Positions 12,517 through 24,978 of a DNA stretch of 64,000 nucleotides are shown one piece after another. The stretch spans positions 3,100,001 through 3,164,000 of the forward strand of contig OZ024844.1 in NCBI GenBank assembly GCA_964017145.1, written 5' to 3'. The notes beneath the pieces are model-generated. The model was not told the DNA's origin. It saw nothing but the letters and a program-made list of their open reading frames with translations, and searched no databases. The DNA comes from Agrocybe praecox. Lineage: Eukaryota; Basidiomycota; Agaricomycetes; Agaricales; Agrocybaceae. Positions within the stretch are counted from its first letter, which is position 1. Each line of letters starts with the position of its first letter. Made by a program: the position numbers and the translations under genes.

Positions 12517-15500
12517 CTACTGACGACCCTGCCATTCCTCATTACTACTGAACCCCGGATTCACCTCCCTCTTATCCTCCGTGTACACCCCATTCGCTTC
12601 CAGCCACGAATACCCTTGCGGTCTGCAAAGCACCCCAAGCACATTCCTCCTCCAGCTCCCATGCGAGAACGGGTTCGGAGGAGGAGGGCCAGGAAGGAGC
12701 GTTTTATGCGCCTGGTTCCGGATCTGTTAGATCGCGTCAGTACGTGTTCATTTCATTCCGTATTGTCAGATTGCAAATAGCCTAGGCCACAACACCACAA
12801 AGAACGCGGGAAACCACCAAGGGAAAATTACACAAGGAGCAGGACGGACTGTCACCCGAGCCTGAACCCGCTTCCGGTTAGCCATCCGGGTTTCCAAAAA
12901 TTTGGGGGGGCAACGCAGATAATGACAATGACAGATCGGGGTCAGCTCGAACACGCAAGCAACAAATCCGATTCCATGTTAAGAAAAGAAACAGACCAAA
13001 TGGTCGACGGGCAAGTCAGAAATAGATAGGAAGCTTGGATAGGCTGCAGCTCATATAGATAGGAGCAAAAAAAAAAAAAGAAGAGCCCAGTGATAGGCAG
13101 AGCAGATGACATAGATAGACTTCCGGGGTGAACATCAAAATTAACTTCTCTCCGTCGGTAGAACAAGGAGCAGAAGAAGGAATTGGACAAAATAGGAAGA
13201 GCGGAAGGTAAAAGACTTAAAAAGAAACGAAAACTCACTTGTTCAATAGTAGTTACATTAAGGAGCAACAGCTATAATTATAGAGGTGGGGAGACAGGGA
13301 ACATGTCAGCAATTAGTTTCCATAAGAATGACGACAACATATTGATCAAAGAGGGGTAGCAAAACCAACGGAACGTCAGCGATGAACGGGGAGAATTGGT
13401 CAGAAAACAAGTAGTTGTGGTAAGAGAAATATATAAAAGAAAGGAGAACATGACGAGAGCGCTCGCTCACACACATTCAGTGCAACAAGTAAGCACCACA
13501 AATAACATCATCATCATAGGATGCACAAAAATAAATAAAAAATAAAGGAAATAAGGAAAAGGGAATACGGCGATACTCACCCGCATATGATATGATAACA
13601 AAGCAGCTACAGGCCAGATGAAACAGATCGTCATGCTGAATACAACGGCGCTGCCTATGCCCCTACTCAGCGCATGTCGAAAAGTGATGTGTTCTCTGCG
13701 CGTTAGCAGATACAAATGCAGGGCAGACGTAACAATGATCAAGACTGCTGTTGTGGTCTGTAAAAAAGACAATAATAATCCGCGTTAGCACTTAGGCGAT
13801 ATAGATAAAGTATATGTGAATGAAGTGATTCGAGGGAGAAGGGACGGGTGGAAAAACTCCGGGCAGTTCGATGAAAAACGTAAGATGGATGAGCGTGTAA
13901 CACAAATGACAGTATAAGGTTTAGCCTCGGGCACGCCTTGGGAAAAATAAAAAAGAAGGGATACAAGAACAACACACATGTGAGTGGGGGAAACGTAAAC
14001 CACTTACAGCTGAAAGGAGCAACACAAAGAACGTCGTGTAGTTCCTGCGCCCAACACAATTGTTGACCCACTGGCAGTGATGATCACATCCGTCTACACA
14101 GTTGTCGCACTAGAGTGAATGGAGAAAATTGGGATCAGTTTCGTGAACACATTTCGGTAGGCATTACGCATACCATCTTACAATGGCTTGACCTCGGAGG
14201 TCGATAAATCTTGCAAGTCGGACAGTACTTGACACGAACCCTGAGCAATGCCCCGATGTCAGTTTTCAGTGCTAATCACAGATATCGAAAGAAAAAAAAA
14301 CTCACACATCCGACCGAACTTTGAGGTCGCGAGGCATGGGTGCACGCACACCCCCGTCCGAAGGCGACGTAGCAGGATAGGGCGGATCTGGGTCCAGACC
14401 CCGCGGCAATATGCCAGGATCAGTCGTCGCCGTAGCAAGCATCGTCGAGATCGTCAAAAGCGTCATGTACGCGCCTACAGCAGCAACCGCTGGACTGACG
14501 TTATTCCACCACCACACAGCAGTCGTGCCAAACCATATGCCTGATATGGACAGCAACACCCCGAACGACGCGATGAATGCCCATGGGGTATCTCCACCTG
14601 TGAGTAACTTTCCTTTAAATAAAAAACGATTTCTAGATGGGTGTTTTTGGTACCGCCGTGCGAGCTTCCCTGTTTGTGGATCGGCCACAGGTACAGCGGA
14701 TAGTGGTGGGTTACGCGTTGGGGCAGTGGGTATAAAAGAAGGGTCGGGCGAAGGTGAATGTGCTGAGTGAACAGCAGAATGCCTCACGTCGATCGATTGG
14801 CCCTTGAAGTGCTTGTAGTGAGTGGGAGAATCGTCGTCATTTATTTTGGTGTCAAATGCCTCGACAGGCGGTGTCCGTGCCGTGCTGGATCTGCGCATGG
14901 AGTCAAAACTCAGCCCCCGGCTGATACTGAAGACTCGGTCGATGCTGTTACGGACAAGTCGAGAAGCCGACGCGCTCGAGTTCATTGGAATACCTGTCGG
15001 CTTTGAGTTTGCACTGACTGGAGCAGGTAGCAGAGGTTCCCGACTCTGTTTGATGCGCTTGAGAGACGTGAATTGTGGTTGGTCATGCACACTCTCTGTC
15101 CCTATCTCCCCTGCATGGTAGTCTTCTGAGTCGTGTTGGTTCGAGACGGGCGTTAGTTGGTAAACGTCATCTTGAGGACCGTTCAAAGAAGAAGGCGAGC
15201 CTGGACGAGAGTATTGTGGTTGATACGTAGGCCTTGAAGGGCGAAAAAAGGCAGCGGATGGCTGGATGCCTCCAGCATGTGTCGAAGATGTATGTGTAGG
15301 TGGTGGGTTGTGTAAAGAAGAGAAATTCGTCATAATAGGTGATTGCGGATAATCCTTGTTGAGTCCACGAGGATTGCTTGGGCCGGCACCGCTGTTTGTA
15401 CCGGGGTTTCGCTGTGTCATTGGAGCATTAAGCCCACTGGGAAGAGGTAGCTGTCCCAGCGAATTTCTTTTGGTATTGGTATTAGAATTAAGAGATTGAT

Positions 15501-15546
15501 GAACGGAAGGAGGAAAATTCAAAGAGTGTGGTGTTGAGGACGACAT
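12517..15546 (-). CDS. DHHC palmitoyltransferase, Erf2-like
   Basis: S-acylates cysteines of membrane proteins (Ras in yeast, with Erf4) at the ER or Golgi. Exons 14306-15546, 14174-14240, 14008-14109, 13581-13757, 13239-13271 and 12517-12723 give 608 residues. Four membrane spans are visible: two at about 321-341 and 349-372, two after the cysteine-rich domain. That domain reads [18 protein letters not shown], then [18 protein letters not shown], with DHHC at 445-448, and NYTTFF follows. [10 protein letters not shown] precedes it, as in Erf2. The C-terminus has [10 protein letters not shown] and the NPGF-like end of fungal homologues. The first 310 residues are Ser/Pro-rich and probably disordered, longer than in yeast Erf2. 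The last two introns are long (309 and 515 nt). The gene is divergent from the adenylyltransferase, 251 bp apart. Confidence 0.92.
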
Positions 15547-15797
15547 ATTGGTAATGCCAGGACAGCGTGTCAGGCTAAGGAAGTACTAACTAGTGTTTCA
15601 GAACCTGATGTTCGTTCCAGGTAGTCAGTAAAGGAGGTAGTCCTCTGTGAAGAAAAATGCCAGGGGCACTAACGCTAACAATAAGAAGCACGAGTCGCTC
15701 GCCCAACGCCGTCAGGCTCAGGCGCTACCGTTCCCACGCTCAGATTAGATACAGCATCAGAGCCTGAGGTTTGAGTTTACGACTTACACCAGTACTT

Positions 15798-17082
15798 ATG
15801 CCCCTCTTTGGAATCCCTGATTCTTCATTCCCCTCTCCCCAAGAGAATGTCGATAATGCCATTCTCCTTAGTACCATACCGAATCTTAGAACCCCTCATT
15901 TTCTCGCACCGGCGATAGCACACGCAACACAAAGCGCTCGGAAGCGTCTCGTCATTGTGCTCTTCTCTCGACATTTCAACGTCCATTATTCTTCAAAAGA
16001 TCCGTTGAAGAAAGATTATCTCACATTTCCAGAAATTCAGTCCCTTTCGCGAACCGCGAGCTGGGATGCTGTCCAACGATTACTTACATTCACTTATGTA
16101 CAGGCTACGAAAGTCGCATATGATTTGAACAAGATCCTAATGGAGGTTGACGTCATTTTGAAGGGATTCAACGAAGATATAGACCCAGAAATTGGGACGG
16201 GAATGGATATATGCTTTCGAGTTACTGGAGGTACGCGTATTGCGCGTCCGTTTATGACTTTTACCTGATCTTCGTTTCTAGACTCGATAGCAACCCCTTT
16301 ACCAGAATCTATAACATTATTGAGACAAGCTTATTTGCGACTGGGAGAGAAAGAAGGATCAGAAGCTACTGTCTCGTCGATTGGCACGCCCAACCTGTCC
16401 GGACATGCCCTTCCTTCAGACTATCCTGTAACCGCGTTAGGGGGGACTTTTGATCACCTTCATTCGGGACATAAGATTCTTTTGTCCATGGGCGCCTACA
16501 TCACCAGCAAGAAATTGATTGTTGGGATGACCGGTCTGTCTAAGTTCAATTCTATGCATAGATTTCCAAACAGAAATACTGATAGATGCTTCAAGATGAC
16601 ACTCTCTTGAAGAATAAATCAAATAAGCATATTCTGCAATCTTTCTCTGTACGGAAGGAAAACGTTCGCAAATTTCTGCACATGTTCAAGCCAGAGATCG
16701 TCGCCGACATTGTACCTATCGACGATGTATATGGACCAACTGGCTGGGATCCGAATGTTCAAGCTCTCGTTGTGAGCAAAGAGACCTTAAGCGGGGCAGA
16801 AGCCAGTACGCGCCAGTGCATGCTTTATTATTATCTTTTACAACCTGATATACTTCCCCTATCCTTGCAGTTGCAAAACACAGAGCAGAAAAGAATCTTC
16901 CGCGCCTACAGCCTTTCCTCATCGATGTCATTTCATCAACAAATGCTAGCTTGGACCATGAAGATGTTGATTTCCTCAAGGAACATAAGCTGGGTAGTAC
17001 ATACATCCGACAGTGGATTGTCGATAATGACAAGAAAGAAGAAGAGAGAGAAGCAGAACTCAGGGCAAAAACTATCACATAG
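15798..17082 (+). CDS. Phosphopantetheine adenylyltransferase (CoA biosynthesis)
   Basis: Transfers AMP from ATP to 4'-phosphopantetheine, giving dephospho-CoA, the fourth step of coenzyme A synthesis. Exons 15798-16230, 16282-16533, 16596-16805 and 16871-17082 give 368 residues. The nucleotidyltransferase motif GGTFDHLHSGHK sits at about 198-209, preceded by ALPSDYPVTAL. It is followed by KKLIVGMTDD and LLKNKSNK, then FKPEIVADIVPIDDVYGPTG and VVSKETLSGAEA, in the order seen in eukaryotic enzymes such as yeast Cab4. There is no dephospho-CoA kinase domain, so this is the monofunctional fungal form. The N-terminal 190 residues are weakly conserved. The start is the first ATG in frame. The second intron ends at a TTCAAG acceptor chosen because it restores the conserved MTDD. 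Confidence 0.92.
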
Positions 17083-17229
17083 TATCCTGTACCGCTACTA
17101 TATTATTTCTGTATTATAACGGCTGAGCGCTGAGTGGTGACAACTTGCAATGAACGACATATATGACGCAATGTGTATGTCGCCAAGCCGAGATCGGCAA
17201 CCGAAATTACCGCAACTCCCAATTTAGAG

Positions 17230-18920
17230 ATTCTTGCTATTTTTATTCTTAATCGTCCATCTAGCCGTCGCGTGCCAAATTGTTTCTTAACTATTTTCTG
17301 CTAGTGTCAGTGCCATATTGTCGAGTCTTAAGGTCACCCTTCTGTCTACTACGAGGACTAACCTTATGCCAAACGTGAGAAGCATATCAAGAACACCAGA
17401 GGGTCCAAGGATGAAATTCAATGACATGATTCATATTCCTAGACTACAACTCATAGGTTTGTCTCATGAGTGTCTTCGCATCTCTTCCTTAGTATGTTCA
17501 TCCATTGTGTGACTACTATTTTCTCTTACTAATCTCTAGGCTAGATGCATGCCGCTCTGTTGATCCCAGAAACTAAGTCGCAAATCTTCAACTTTGTTTT
17601 GAAAAATGGGGAAGCCTGACATGGAAAACTCATCTCCAACTCAACTTCAATGATACGCGACCAGTATGTTAACTTGCAAATGAACAGACTGCCTGAAGAT
17701 TCGGCACTCTATTTTGTCGTTATTGAGCATTGCTCTGACGTGCCATTCTCAGGAGTCAGCACTCTCCGACATACGTCGCTTACCTCACTCACTTGGTATC
17801 AATGCATCCATTCCCCATTCCATAATCAAGTACATACCTCAGATTCCAGGGCTTGTTAAAATTCGTTTCAAAAACGAAATACGGAAGAGGGGATCTCGAC
17901 CTACACCTATCGGAGATGAATCCTTTGCAGGACTTGCTAATCTGTCTGATGCTATTAGCTCTCCTTTGAACAAGTCCACAACTTGAAACTCCGTACACAC
18001 CACGTCGCTAGAGCGTCTGTATCTATCAACGGAGGTCTCCATACTCATGCTTGCCGAAATTACCCGGCTTTTACACAATTCAAACTTTCCTGTCCTGCGG
18101 GATCGTGTATTTGTTTCAAGGTGACGGTCGGAGAGGTGAACGGTTTTCAATCTTTTCGAATTCTCATTGGTCTTTTCCAAGTGGGGAAAAGTTCGGAGTC
18201 GGATTGGTCGACTTTCTTCCAAAGCATTATACAGGCTACCACCAGGGGTACGTTTGGCGTACTTGATATAATTTATATGTGCGCTCTGGTAGAGAGCCCT
18301 GAAAAGATTCGGACAGGTATTCCATACCCAGCAATCCTTGATTTCTGGCATTTTTCCATGCCATTTTTTGTTCCCATTTCCGTCGGGGATATTGACCCTA
18401 TGACACAGGCTTGGCCGAACCTCAAATCACTTGCCCTGAGAGCGCACCCAAACTACACATACGTAAAATTCCAGATATTGACGAAACTCGCTCGCGATTT
18501 ACCCCACATGACGTCTCTTACGACAGATTACCTGTCCCTCTCCAAATTACCGGACATCATACGTACACCGATACTTGACCGCCGGCCCACACCTTAACTT
18601 GTCTTTTCAATTGTTCATGCAGTGTGATTCACGCTTCCTTGTCTTTTGTATTGACAAGATGCTCCCATATCTCGCACCGGAGATGTGTAGTTTCGTGGTA
18701 CCCATGGAGCATGCGATGATGTCCCAATATGACTGGGAGAACGTATCAGTTGCTCTCGCAGCTCTCAGAAAGCCAGGAAGGACAAGAAAGCTTCCGACTT
18801 TCGTGCAACCCATTCCGAGACATAGATGTTCTACTTCGTTTCCGGAGAATTCCTTTACTACAATACTACAAAGTACTAAATCATAACGTTCAGCCCATGC
18901 GCATATGCGACGTACTCTAG
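17230..18920 (+). pseudogene. Probable decayed leucine-rich / F-box-type gene
   Basis: The plus strand holds stretches that look like the C-terminal repeat part of mushroom F-box/LRR proteins but lie in different frames. Examples are QAWPNLKSLALRAHPNYTY and LTKLARDLPHMTSLTTDYL near 18400-18530, DKMLPYLAPEMCS near 18657-18695, and DWENVSVALAALRKPG near 18730. Upstream, 17600-17990 has further fragments interrupted by stops. I could not connect them with clean splice sites, and no F-box was found at the 5' end. It may still be a live gene with introns I failed to place. The relation to F-box proteins is a resemblance only. Confidence 0.35.
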
Positions 18921-19447
18921 TAGCGTACGATGTACAATATTCGATCCAGCATGAAGAAAAAAACCTAAACTGGCATCGACCGGCAGAAGATTACAAGACA
19001 GTGCCACTATCTCTATGATTGATGAGCGTTTGGAACGATCTTTCTAACTCCCCCGACACCAATCTACACTGTTTAATAATATCCGCAATCGACACGACAT
19101 TACGATTCGAGCTATACCTCTTTGCAACAAGACCGGGGACAAGGTAGGTATGGCCAAAAGTATGAGACATTCGAGAATTTAAGCACGGCGATGATGCACA
19201 ACTTGGGGCAAAGAATTAGCGAAAATTGGGTCGTTATAGATTGTCGTCAAATGATAACTAGATAAACACGGCGCCTCATGATCAGTATTATACTGAGGTT
19301 GACTATAAATGAGTAAATAAACAAAGATCGTGCATCCTACCTTAAAGAGAGAGTGAATTGTCTGTGAAGTATATATCGCGGAGCGGAGAATGTAGTCTAT
19401 CCATATCGCGGGTATCTAATCTCTGGCGACGAGCTGGGTCGTAAGCA
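18921..19447. other. Intergenic, no gene seen
   Basis: 3' flank of the four-helix membrane protein gene (minus strand) and of the decayed plus-strand gene. Nothing recognisable on either strand. Confidence 0.5.
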
Positions 19448-21467
19448 TCAGCTAATTCTTGTCCGTGGAGACTGTTTGCTCGCATGTAGATCCTGAACGT
19501 CAAAGAAGACATTTACTCCGAATGCGACGCAAAGTAAGCATGCCGATGCGCTTGAAACATTGTACGCATTACACCTAACCAGAAAAAGTCAGAAATTGAA
19601 ACTTTTCAACCAAACTGCTGCACTACTAACCATCCGTTGAAACCGCCACTGGGACAGCGTCTCCCCGTCATGATGAACACAAACGTCGCACCCCATAGTA
19701 CGACACCAACGACATCGAGTATAGTCAACTTCTTCAACCACGCACGAGCAGCTTTCCAATCCTCCTCCATAGCCAGACCCTCGAACACACCTCTTCTCCG
19801 TCTATTCCTATTCCTCTTCTTCCGCCGCGCCTGTTGTTTTTTATGCTCAAACGTACCAGGCATCATGGCGTCACTGACATTATCGTCTTCTGAATCAGAC
19901 TCTGAATCAGGGTCTGGAGGTAAAAAGGCAGTAGGGTCAACTATAAGATTGACTTGGACGTCTTGTCCCGGAGGGCCGTATTTTCCTTTTCCCTTTTTGC
20001 CTCTGCCTTTGGATTTCTTGTCTTTCTTTCCTCCGTTGCCTACAGGAAGCACCATCATTCCTGCAGGACCAAAAGGCGATTTGGGAGATGCACCTCGTTG
20101 CTTCGAACGGACGCAGCAGCAGGGACGCACGATGAACATGTATAAGAGGAGAAGGAGGGTCATGACGGAAAGAACGTAGAGAACAAATATTGGTGGTTTG
20201 TTGGCGGGAGGTGGAGGTTTCTTCGGATCTACAGCTTTGATAGCCTGGAATCAATGATAAATAAAACGTTAGAGTCGACTTAATTCAAGAAAGGGTAACT
20301 TACGATTGCAGCATAGATAACGGGAATGGACGCCCCAATGGATAATAGAATCTGTAGTACCCGAAACACGACTCGTCGTTTAGGTCCCGCGGTAACTAGA
20401 CGTCCTCTATCATCCAACGTGCCAACCAATGGGTTCCCGTTCTCGTCAACGAGGAGATTACGATCCTCTTGGCCTTTACCCTTTGACTTGGGTCCAAACT
20501 CGCGTTCGAGCATTCGTAACCGCTCCTCCTTCTGCATAGGGTCTATGGGAGGTTGCCCATATTCTGGAGGGTCATTAGTCCAAGGCAAGACTTCTCTAGA
20601 GCCATGGGCTGCTGAAGAATGGGCAAGAGTTGCTGGATCGTAAGGGCTAGCCGGGCCCACAACGTTGAATTGGTCGTATGGTCCAGGTATATAGCTTGGA
20701 TCGAATATTGACTTCGAGTTTCCTCGGTCACTGTTCAATTGGGAAGGCGGAATTGGAAAATACATATCAGTGTCTGCACCCATATCGAAGTCGTCCTCAC
20801 GGTTGTGCCGTCCATTCGATGGTTTACTCGGATTATACCAATTCCTAGACCATTTTGGGAAGCGGGAAATATCAATTTCTTGAGTAGAGTTGTTCGGTTC
20901 CACGATGAATGGACCACGGTTGGATGACGTAGGGTCGAACGGGACGCGAGATGAACTGGCGTGCGCTGAGGGCAATGGAGTTACCGGTACTGAGAACATT
21001 CGACGAGATCGACGGCCTCGAGAAGGTGCAGAGGATGATGTATGATGGGTCGCAAGGGATGAAGGTGTTGATCCTCTTGAAACAAGGGAAGGTGGGTGCA
21101 GTCTCGATGAGGAATCTCGACTGGCTTGACTTTGTACAGGAGCAATCGGAAAAGACGAAGGTGGATATTCGTCCTGATGCAGATGAGAGGGAAATGGTGG
21201 ATAAGGATCTTCAGCTTGACGAACTCGCAATGTCCTTGAATAGTCGGCTAGATCTAAAGCCTCAACAGACACTTCCGAGGCTTCTCGTCTTTGTTGCCGA
21301 TGCAAAGAAGGACCATCATAACCTTGTTCTGTCCTGCTATAATAATCGTTCTGCAGTCTTCCAAAGGTATCACTGGCAGATGGATAAGGATCAAAAGGTT
21401 CTGGAGACCAAGGTCTTCGAAATTGGGATCGCGGAGGCGGAGTGTCGAGGTTCGGATCAGAATACAT
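19448..21467 (-). CDS. Hypothetical membrane protein with four predicted helices
   Basis: I do not recognise a named family. Exons 20304-21467, 19631-20244 and 19448-19574 join to 634 residues. Residues 1-330 are rich in Ser, Pro, Asp and Arg and look disordered. A conserved-looking block follows: LVDENGNPLVGTLDDRGRLV then KRRVVFRVLQILLSIGASIP. Predicted helices lie at about 368-388, 406-428, 565-586 and 598-614. The loop between the second and third helices starts with a Cys cluster (RPCCCVR), then a long Lys/Gly run and an acidic Ser/Asp segment followed by a basic RRKKRNRNRRRRG stretch. Charged low-complexity loops of this kind suggest a scaffold or trafficking role at a membrane, but that is inference. 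The start ATG precedes an uninterrupted 388-codon exon. Confidence 0.75.
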
Positions 21468-22953
21468 TGTTACAAAAGTCGTTAAGGTCGTTAAGTCGTT
21501 AAATGGATATAATTTACACGGATTACCGTCGTCGACGATGAGGAAGGGGGTATCGCAGCGACTGTGAGCGACTGCGGCTCGTGGTGTCGAGGGTAAAGAG
21601 CCGTGAGATCCGACCTCACGTCATGCAAGGCGTTTCCTAATCGGGGCTTGTGCTATTTTCTACTCTTTTTCCAGGAACGACATAAATATGTCTGAGTTGC
21701 ACTGTTGAAGCTGCGGATCCATGAGAGCCTCCTCTTCCTATAGCATAGATGTATGAGAAAATCGGTCTGATGACACCTTGCGCTTACGCGCAGCTCGAAA
21801 TAGTATTGTTGGATGAAATACAGCAAAATCGAATGTGGTGTAAGGTGTGTTGTATTGCAAACGATTCAAGGTACCAGTTGGTTCTCGGCTTGACATGGAA
21901 AAATAATGATAACTGGATAATTAGGTTGAGTTTTTAGGCCCACATGTATCGCAGAACTGATACCTTCGAATGTACTTCCAGTACTAGAATGCTGTTGTAT
22001 CCTGTAATTTCTAATCTGTCGTGGACCCAGAAGTCGAATGAGAGGCTGGATCGTGATGGCGGCTACATTGGAGCAGTAATCGTCTGGTGGACACTAATAT
22101 ACTGACCGCCTCGGTGAGTACGAAGTGTGTTGCCCTAAGAAAAAATCCTCGGCCAGTGAGATTTTTGTGTCACGATCGTCGGTATGATCATCGCAACATT
22201 GTCGTCTGGGTAAGAAAGTTTTGTTATCTTGAAGCGCCCGTCACAACAGTAACGCGTCTTACGCTTGGTGTGTTCTGCCAATTTCCAAATGGAGTTAAGC
22301 AAAACCAAGGAATAATCTGAGAGAAATGTTGCCCAGTTAATAGCAGTTAATTTCGAGTTTCAGTCTTCCAAGTTCTCCGCTCTCCATGAGACCCAGCTCC
22401 TTTGTGTGACGCGGCAGTACTTACTGCCTTAGATGGGCAACAGTCGACTAACTTGCGACTAACCCAACATACTTTTGACCACGCCAGATAGTAAGCAGAA
22501 TTAAGTTCAGTATCGGGTCTCGCATAATATCAGAGCAAGATGTTTGTGAGTGAAATGAAAGGCTAAATAAACAAGTAATTGGCATCCAGTTTGGAGCATA
22601 GCAAGTTGAAGAGTCGCCGCCAATCTCTATAAGCATTTGGTGGGTTTTCTCCAAAGTTTCTCACGACGAAACCACCTGTGATAAATTGTACTGTTTGTCT
22701 GAATCTCTGGCGAAGAGTATGGCTACTACCATATGCGGTAGAAACTACTATAGATGGAAGTAGAAGCCCTTTTAAGCATGAGGCGAGTGCGGTACAGAAA
22801 TGGAAATACCGGCCCGTTTGACCTCCGTGCCTGCCGGACCCCAGATAACTACTTCCGGTTAATTAGCCGTAGCTTCTTGTTAATTACCTCCACCACAGCT
22901 ACATTCAACTTATCGGACACATTGCTTAGATTCCTTATGACTTTGCTTTTATA
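21468..22953. other. Long divergent intergenic region
   Basis: 1.49 kb between the membrane-protein gene (minus) and atg15 (plus). It should hold both promoters. Short open frames (for example 21749-21937 plus, 22448-22654 minus) show no protein-like conservation features. Paired TTAATTA motifs occur near 22859-22885, about 70-95 bp before the atg15 start. Confidence 0.5.
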
Positions 22954-24724
22954 ATGCTTCCAACATCGCTTCTGCTCTCTATCTTTCTATTTCTTCCTCT
23001 TTCGCACGGTGCTGAACAAATTCTGTTGACCGACAGCACCCCAGGATATCTACGTCTGTCAGATGAAGTACAGCAACATTTCACAGCTCTAGACCAATAT
23101 GATCGCATACCACTACCTCTCCATATAGGAAGCATTAAGTCGCGGTCTACATTACTCTATCGTCCCAGGTCACTTGAAGTCTTGCATCGAACCCGACTAC
23201 GTTCACTTCAACATGCAGAAAGCGACGCGGAGCCTATCATATGGGATCCAATAGAAGTGGAAGGACCAGACGTGAATGATTTGCACACAATTTCGCAGCT
23301 AGCTCGCATGTCTGGAAATGCTTATGCACTGCCGGGTCAGAAGAACTGGTACGATGTTGACCCAGCGTGGAAAACGGTAGGGCTTTCCATCGCTCTATCC
23401 CAAACTTCATTGACATTCCCTACTTCTCGTATAGAGTTTCCCCTTTGGCTGGGAAGACTCGGATGGGTTTAGAGGACACGTATTTCTATCGTCCGATAAT
23501 TCGACGATCGTGTTATCTATCAAAGGTACTACCGTTCAAGGACCTACGTCTAAACTGGATAAATTCAACGACAATCTGTGCGTTTCTTCTCTAAATTATG
23601 TCAATGGCTCTCACTAATAGCTATCGTGGCAGACTGTTTTCCTGCTGCTGTGCGAGGGTCGACTTCTCCTGGGTGTTCCGCACCGTTTGTGATTGCTATT
23701 CAGGCAGCTATAAATGCGATAGTCAATGCTTGACCGATGCTCTGGTTCAAGACAGTTTATTCTATTCTATCGGCGTCGTGAGTCTCTGCTGGCATACCTA
23801 ATCGTGAAGCTACAAACTTATGTACATATTTTTTCCACAGAAACTCATAGATGACCTGATTAAAATCTATCCAACTTCCAACATATGGCTCGTCGGTCAC
23901 TCGTTGGGTGGCGCTCTAGCAAGTCTTCTAGGTGCCACATATGGCCTACCAGCAGTTGCATTTGAAGCACCTGGAGAACGCCTGGCAGCATCTCGACTGC
24001 ACCTTCCTCTACCCCCACCCATCTCTACGCTACCTTTACCCGCCCCACCTGCTGTTGTTGCCTCTGTGTCATCCCCAAAAGAGCAGGGCTTCAAATGGAA
24101 TCTACCTCATCATAAATTCAAACTCGCATTCCCATTCCCAAAGCGCAGTTCACAACCTTCTATTCCGGTTCCTACCCAACCGCCTCCGCCTCCTGCTCGA
24201 CCTCGTGTGCCTTCACATCATATCGCTACTACGCATGTATATCACAACGCAGACCCTATTCCGCAAGGAGCATGTACTGGAATAGGATCTCCATGTGCAC
24301 AGGGCGGGTATGCATTGGAGACCAGATGTCATCTTGGCCAAAGCATCGTGTTTGATTCGGTCAATAAGCTCGGATGGAGTGTTGATGTAAGGAAGCACGT
24401 TATAAGGCAAGTTGTAACGAACGTCTTGGAGGCAGAGGATGTTTGTTGGGGAGATCCAGAAGAGGAGAAGGATGGCGGTGAAGACGAGGAGATATCGGCG
24501 GCGGCCAAGAAGCGCGGAAAAGGAAAAGATAAAGACAAAAATCGCGTTTGCAAAAGGAGCGTTCCTAAGCGTGATTATGAGGAAGACTGCGTGGTAAGCT
24601 AATTATGCTGGAGTCACTGCTACAATAAACTGAAGCGGCTTTTGGCCACCTATAGGACTGTTATAAATGGGAATTTGGAGACTTTAAGAAAAAGGACAAA
24701 GACAGAGAACATACCCTAGACTGA
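22954..24724 (+). CDS. atg15: Autophagic phospholipase Atg15 (vacuolar class 3 lipase)
   Basis: Breaks down membranes of autophagic and multivesicular bodies inside the vacuole. Exons 22954-23376, 23435-23577, 23633-23777, 23841-24593 and 24656-24724 give 510 residues. An N-terminal hydrophobic signal anchor (about 3-20) is followed by the class 3 lipase fold. It has FPFGWEDSDGFRGHVFLS, then LSIKGTTVQGPTSKLDKFNDN and the Cys-rich CCCARVDFSWVF. The nucleophile elbow IWLVGHSLGGALASLLG has Ser near 258. VYHNADPIPQGACTG and CAQGGYALETRCHLG match fungal Atg15. The end CVDCYKWEFGDFKKK is the conserved C-terminal Cys motif. Between residues about 275 and 345 there is a Pro/Ser-rich insert, and before the C-terminus a Lys/Glu/Asp-rich linker, neither of them catalytic. 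Active-site Asp and His were not pinned individually. Confidence 0.93.
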
Positions 24725-24978
24725 CCAACCTATTCTAACTGTAACACTATCAACTGTATTAACATAGCACTTCACGCTGCCTACATGTATATATCTTCAA
24801 AGTCACAAGAGGTTCGTTTGGGTTTCAATGAGATGTGCATATAAATGTGCATCAGGCTGGATAGCGACTTGAAAGGAGGATGGATTTGATTTTTTTCTAC
24901 ATTTTATGATAGGGAGGACAACAATCGATGCTTACTATCGAGTCAAGTACATCCAGAAGGTGTCATACAATAATCTAA

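Noticed and set aside
17839..18351. Minus-strand frame of 170 codons
   Set aside because: Weak composition and antisense to more protein-like plus-strand fragments; no splice support.
20951..21502. Plus-strand frame of 183 codons
   Set aside because: Antisense to the first exon of the four-helix membrane protein, which has a consistent three-exon structure.
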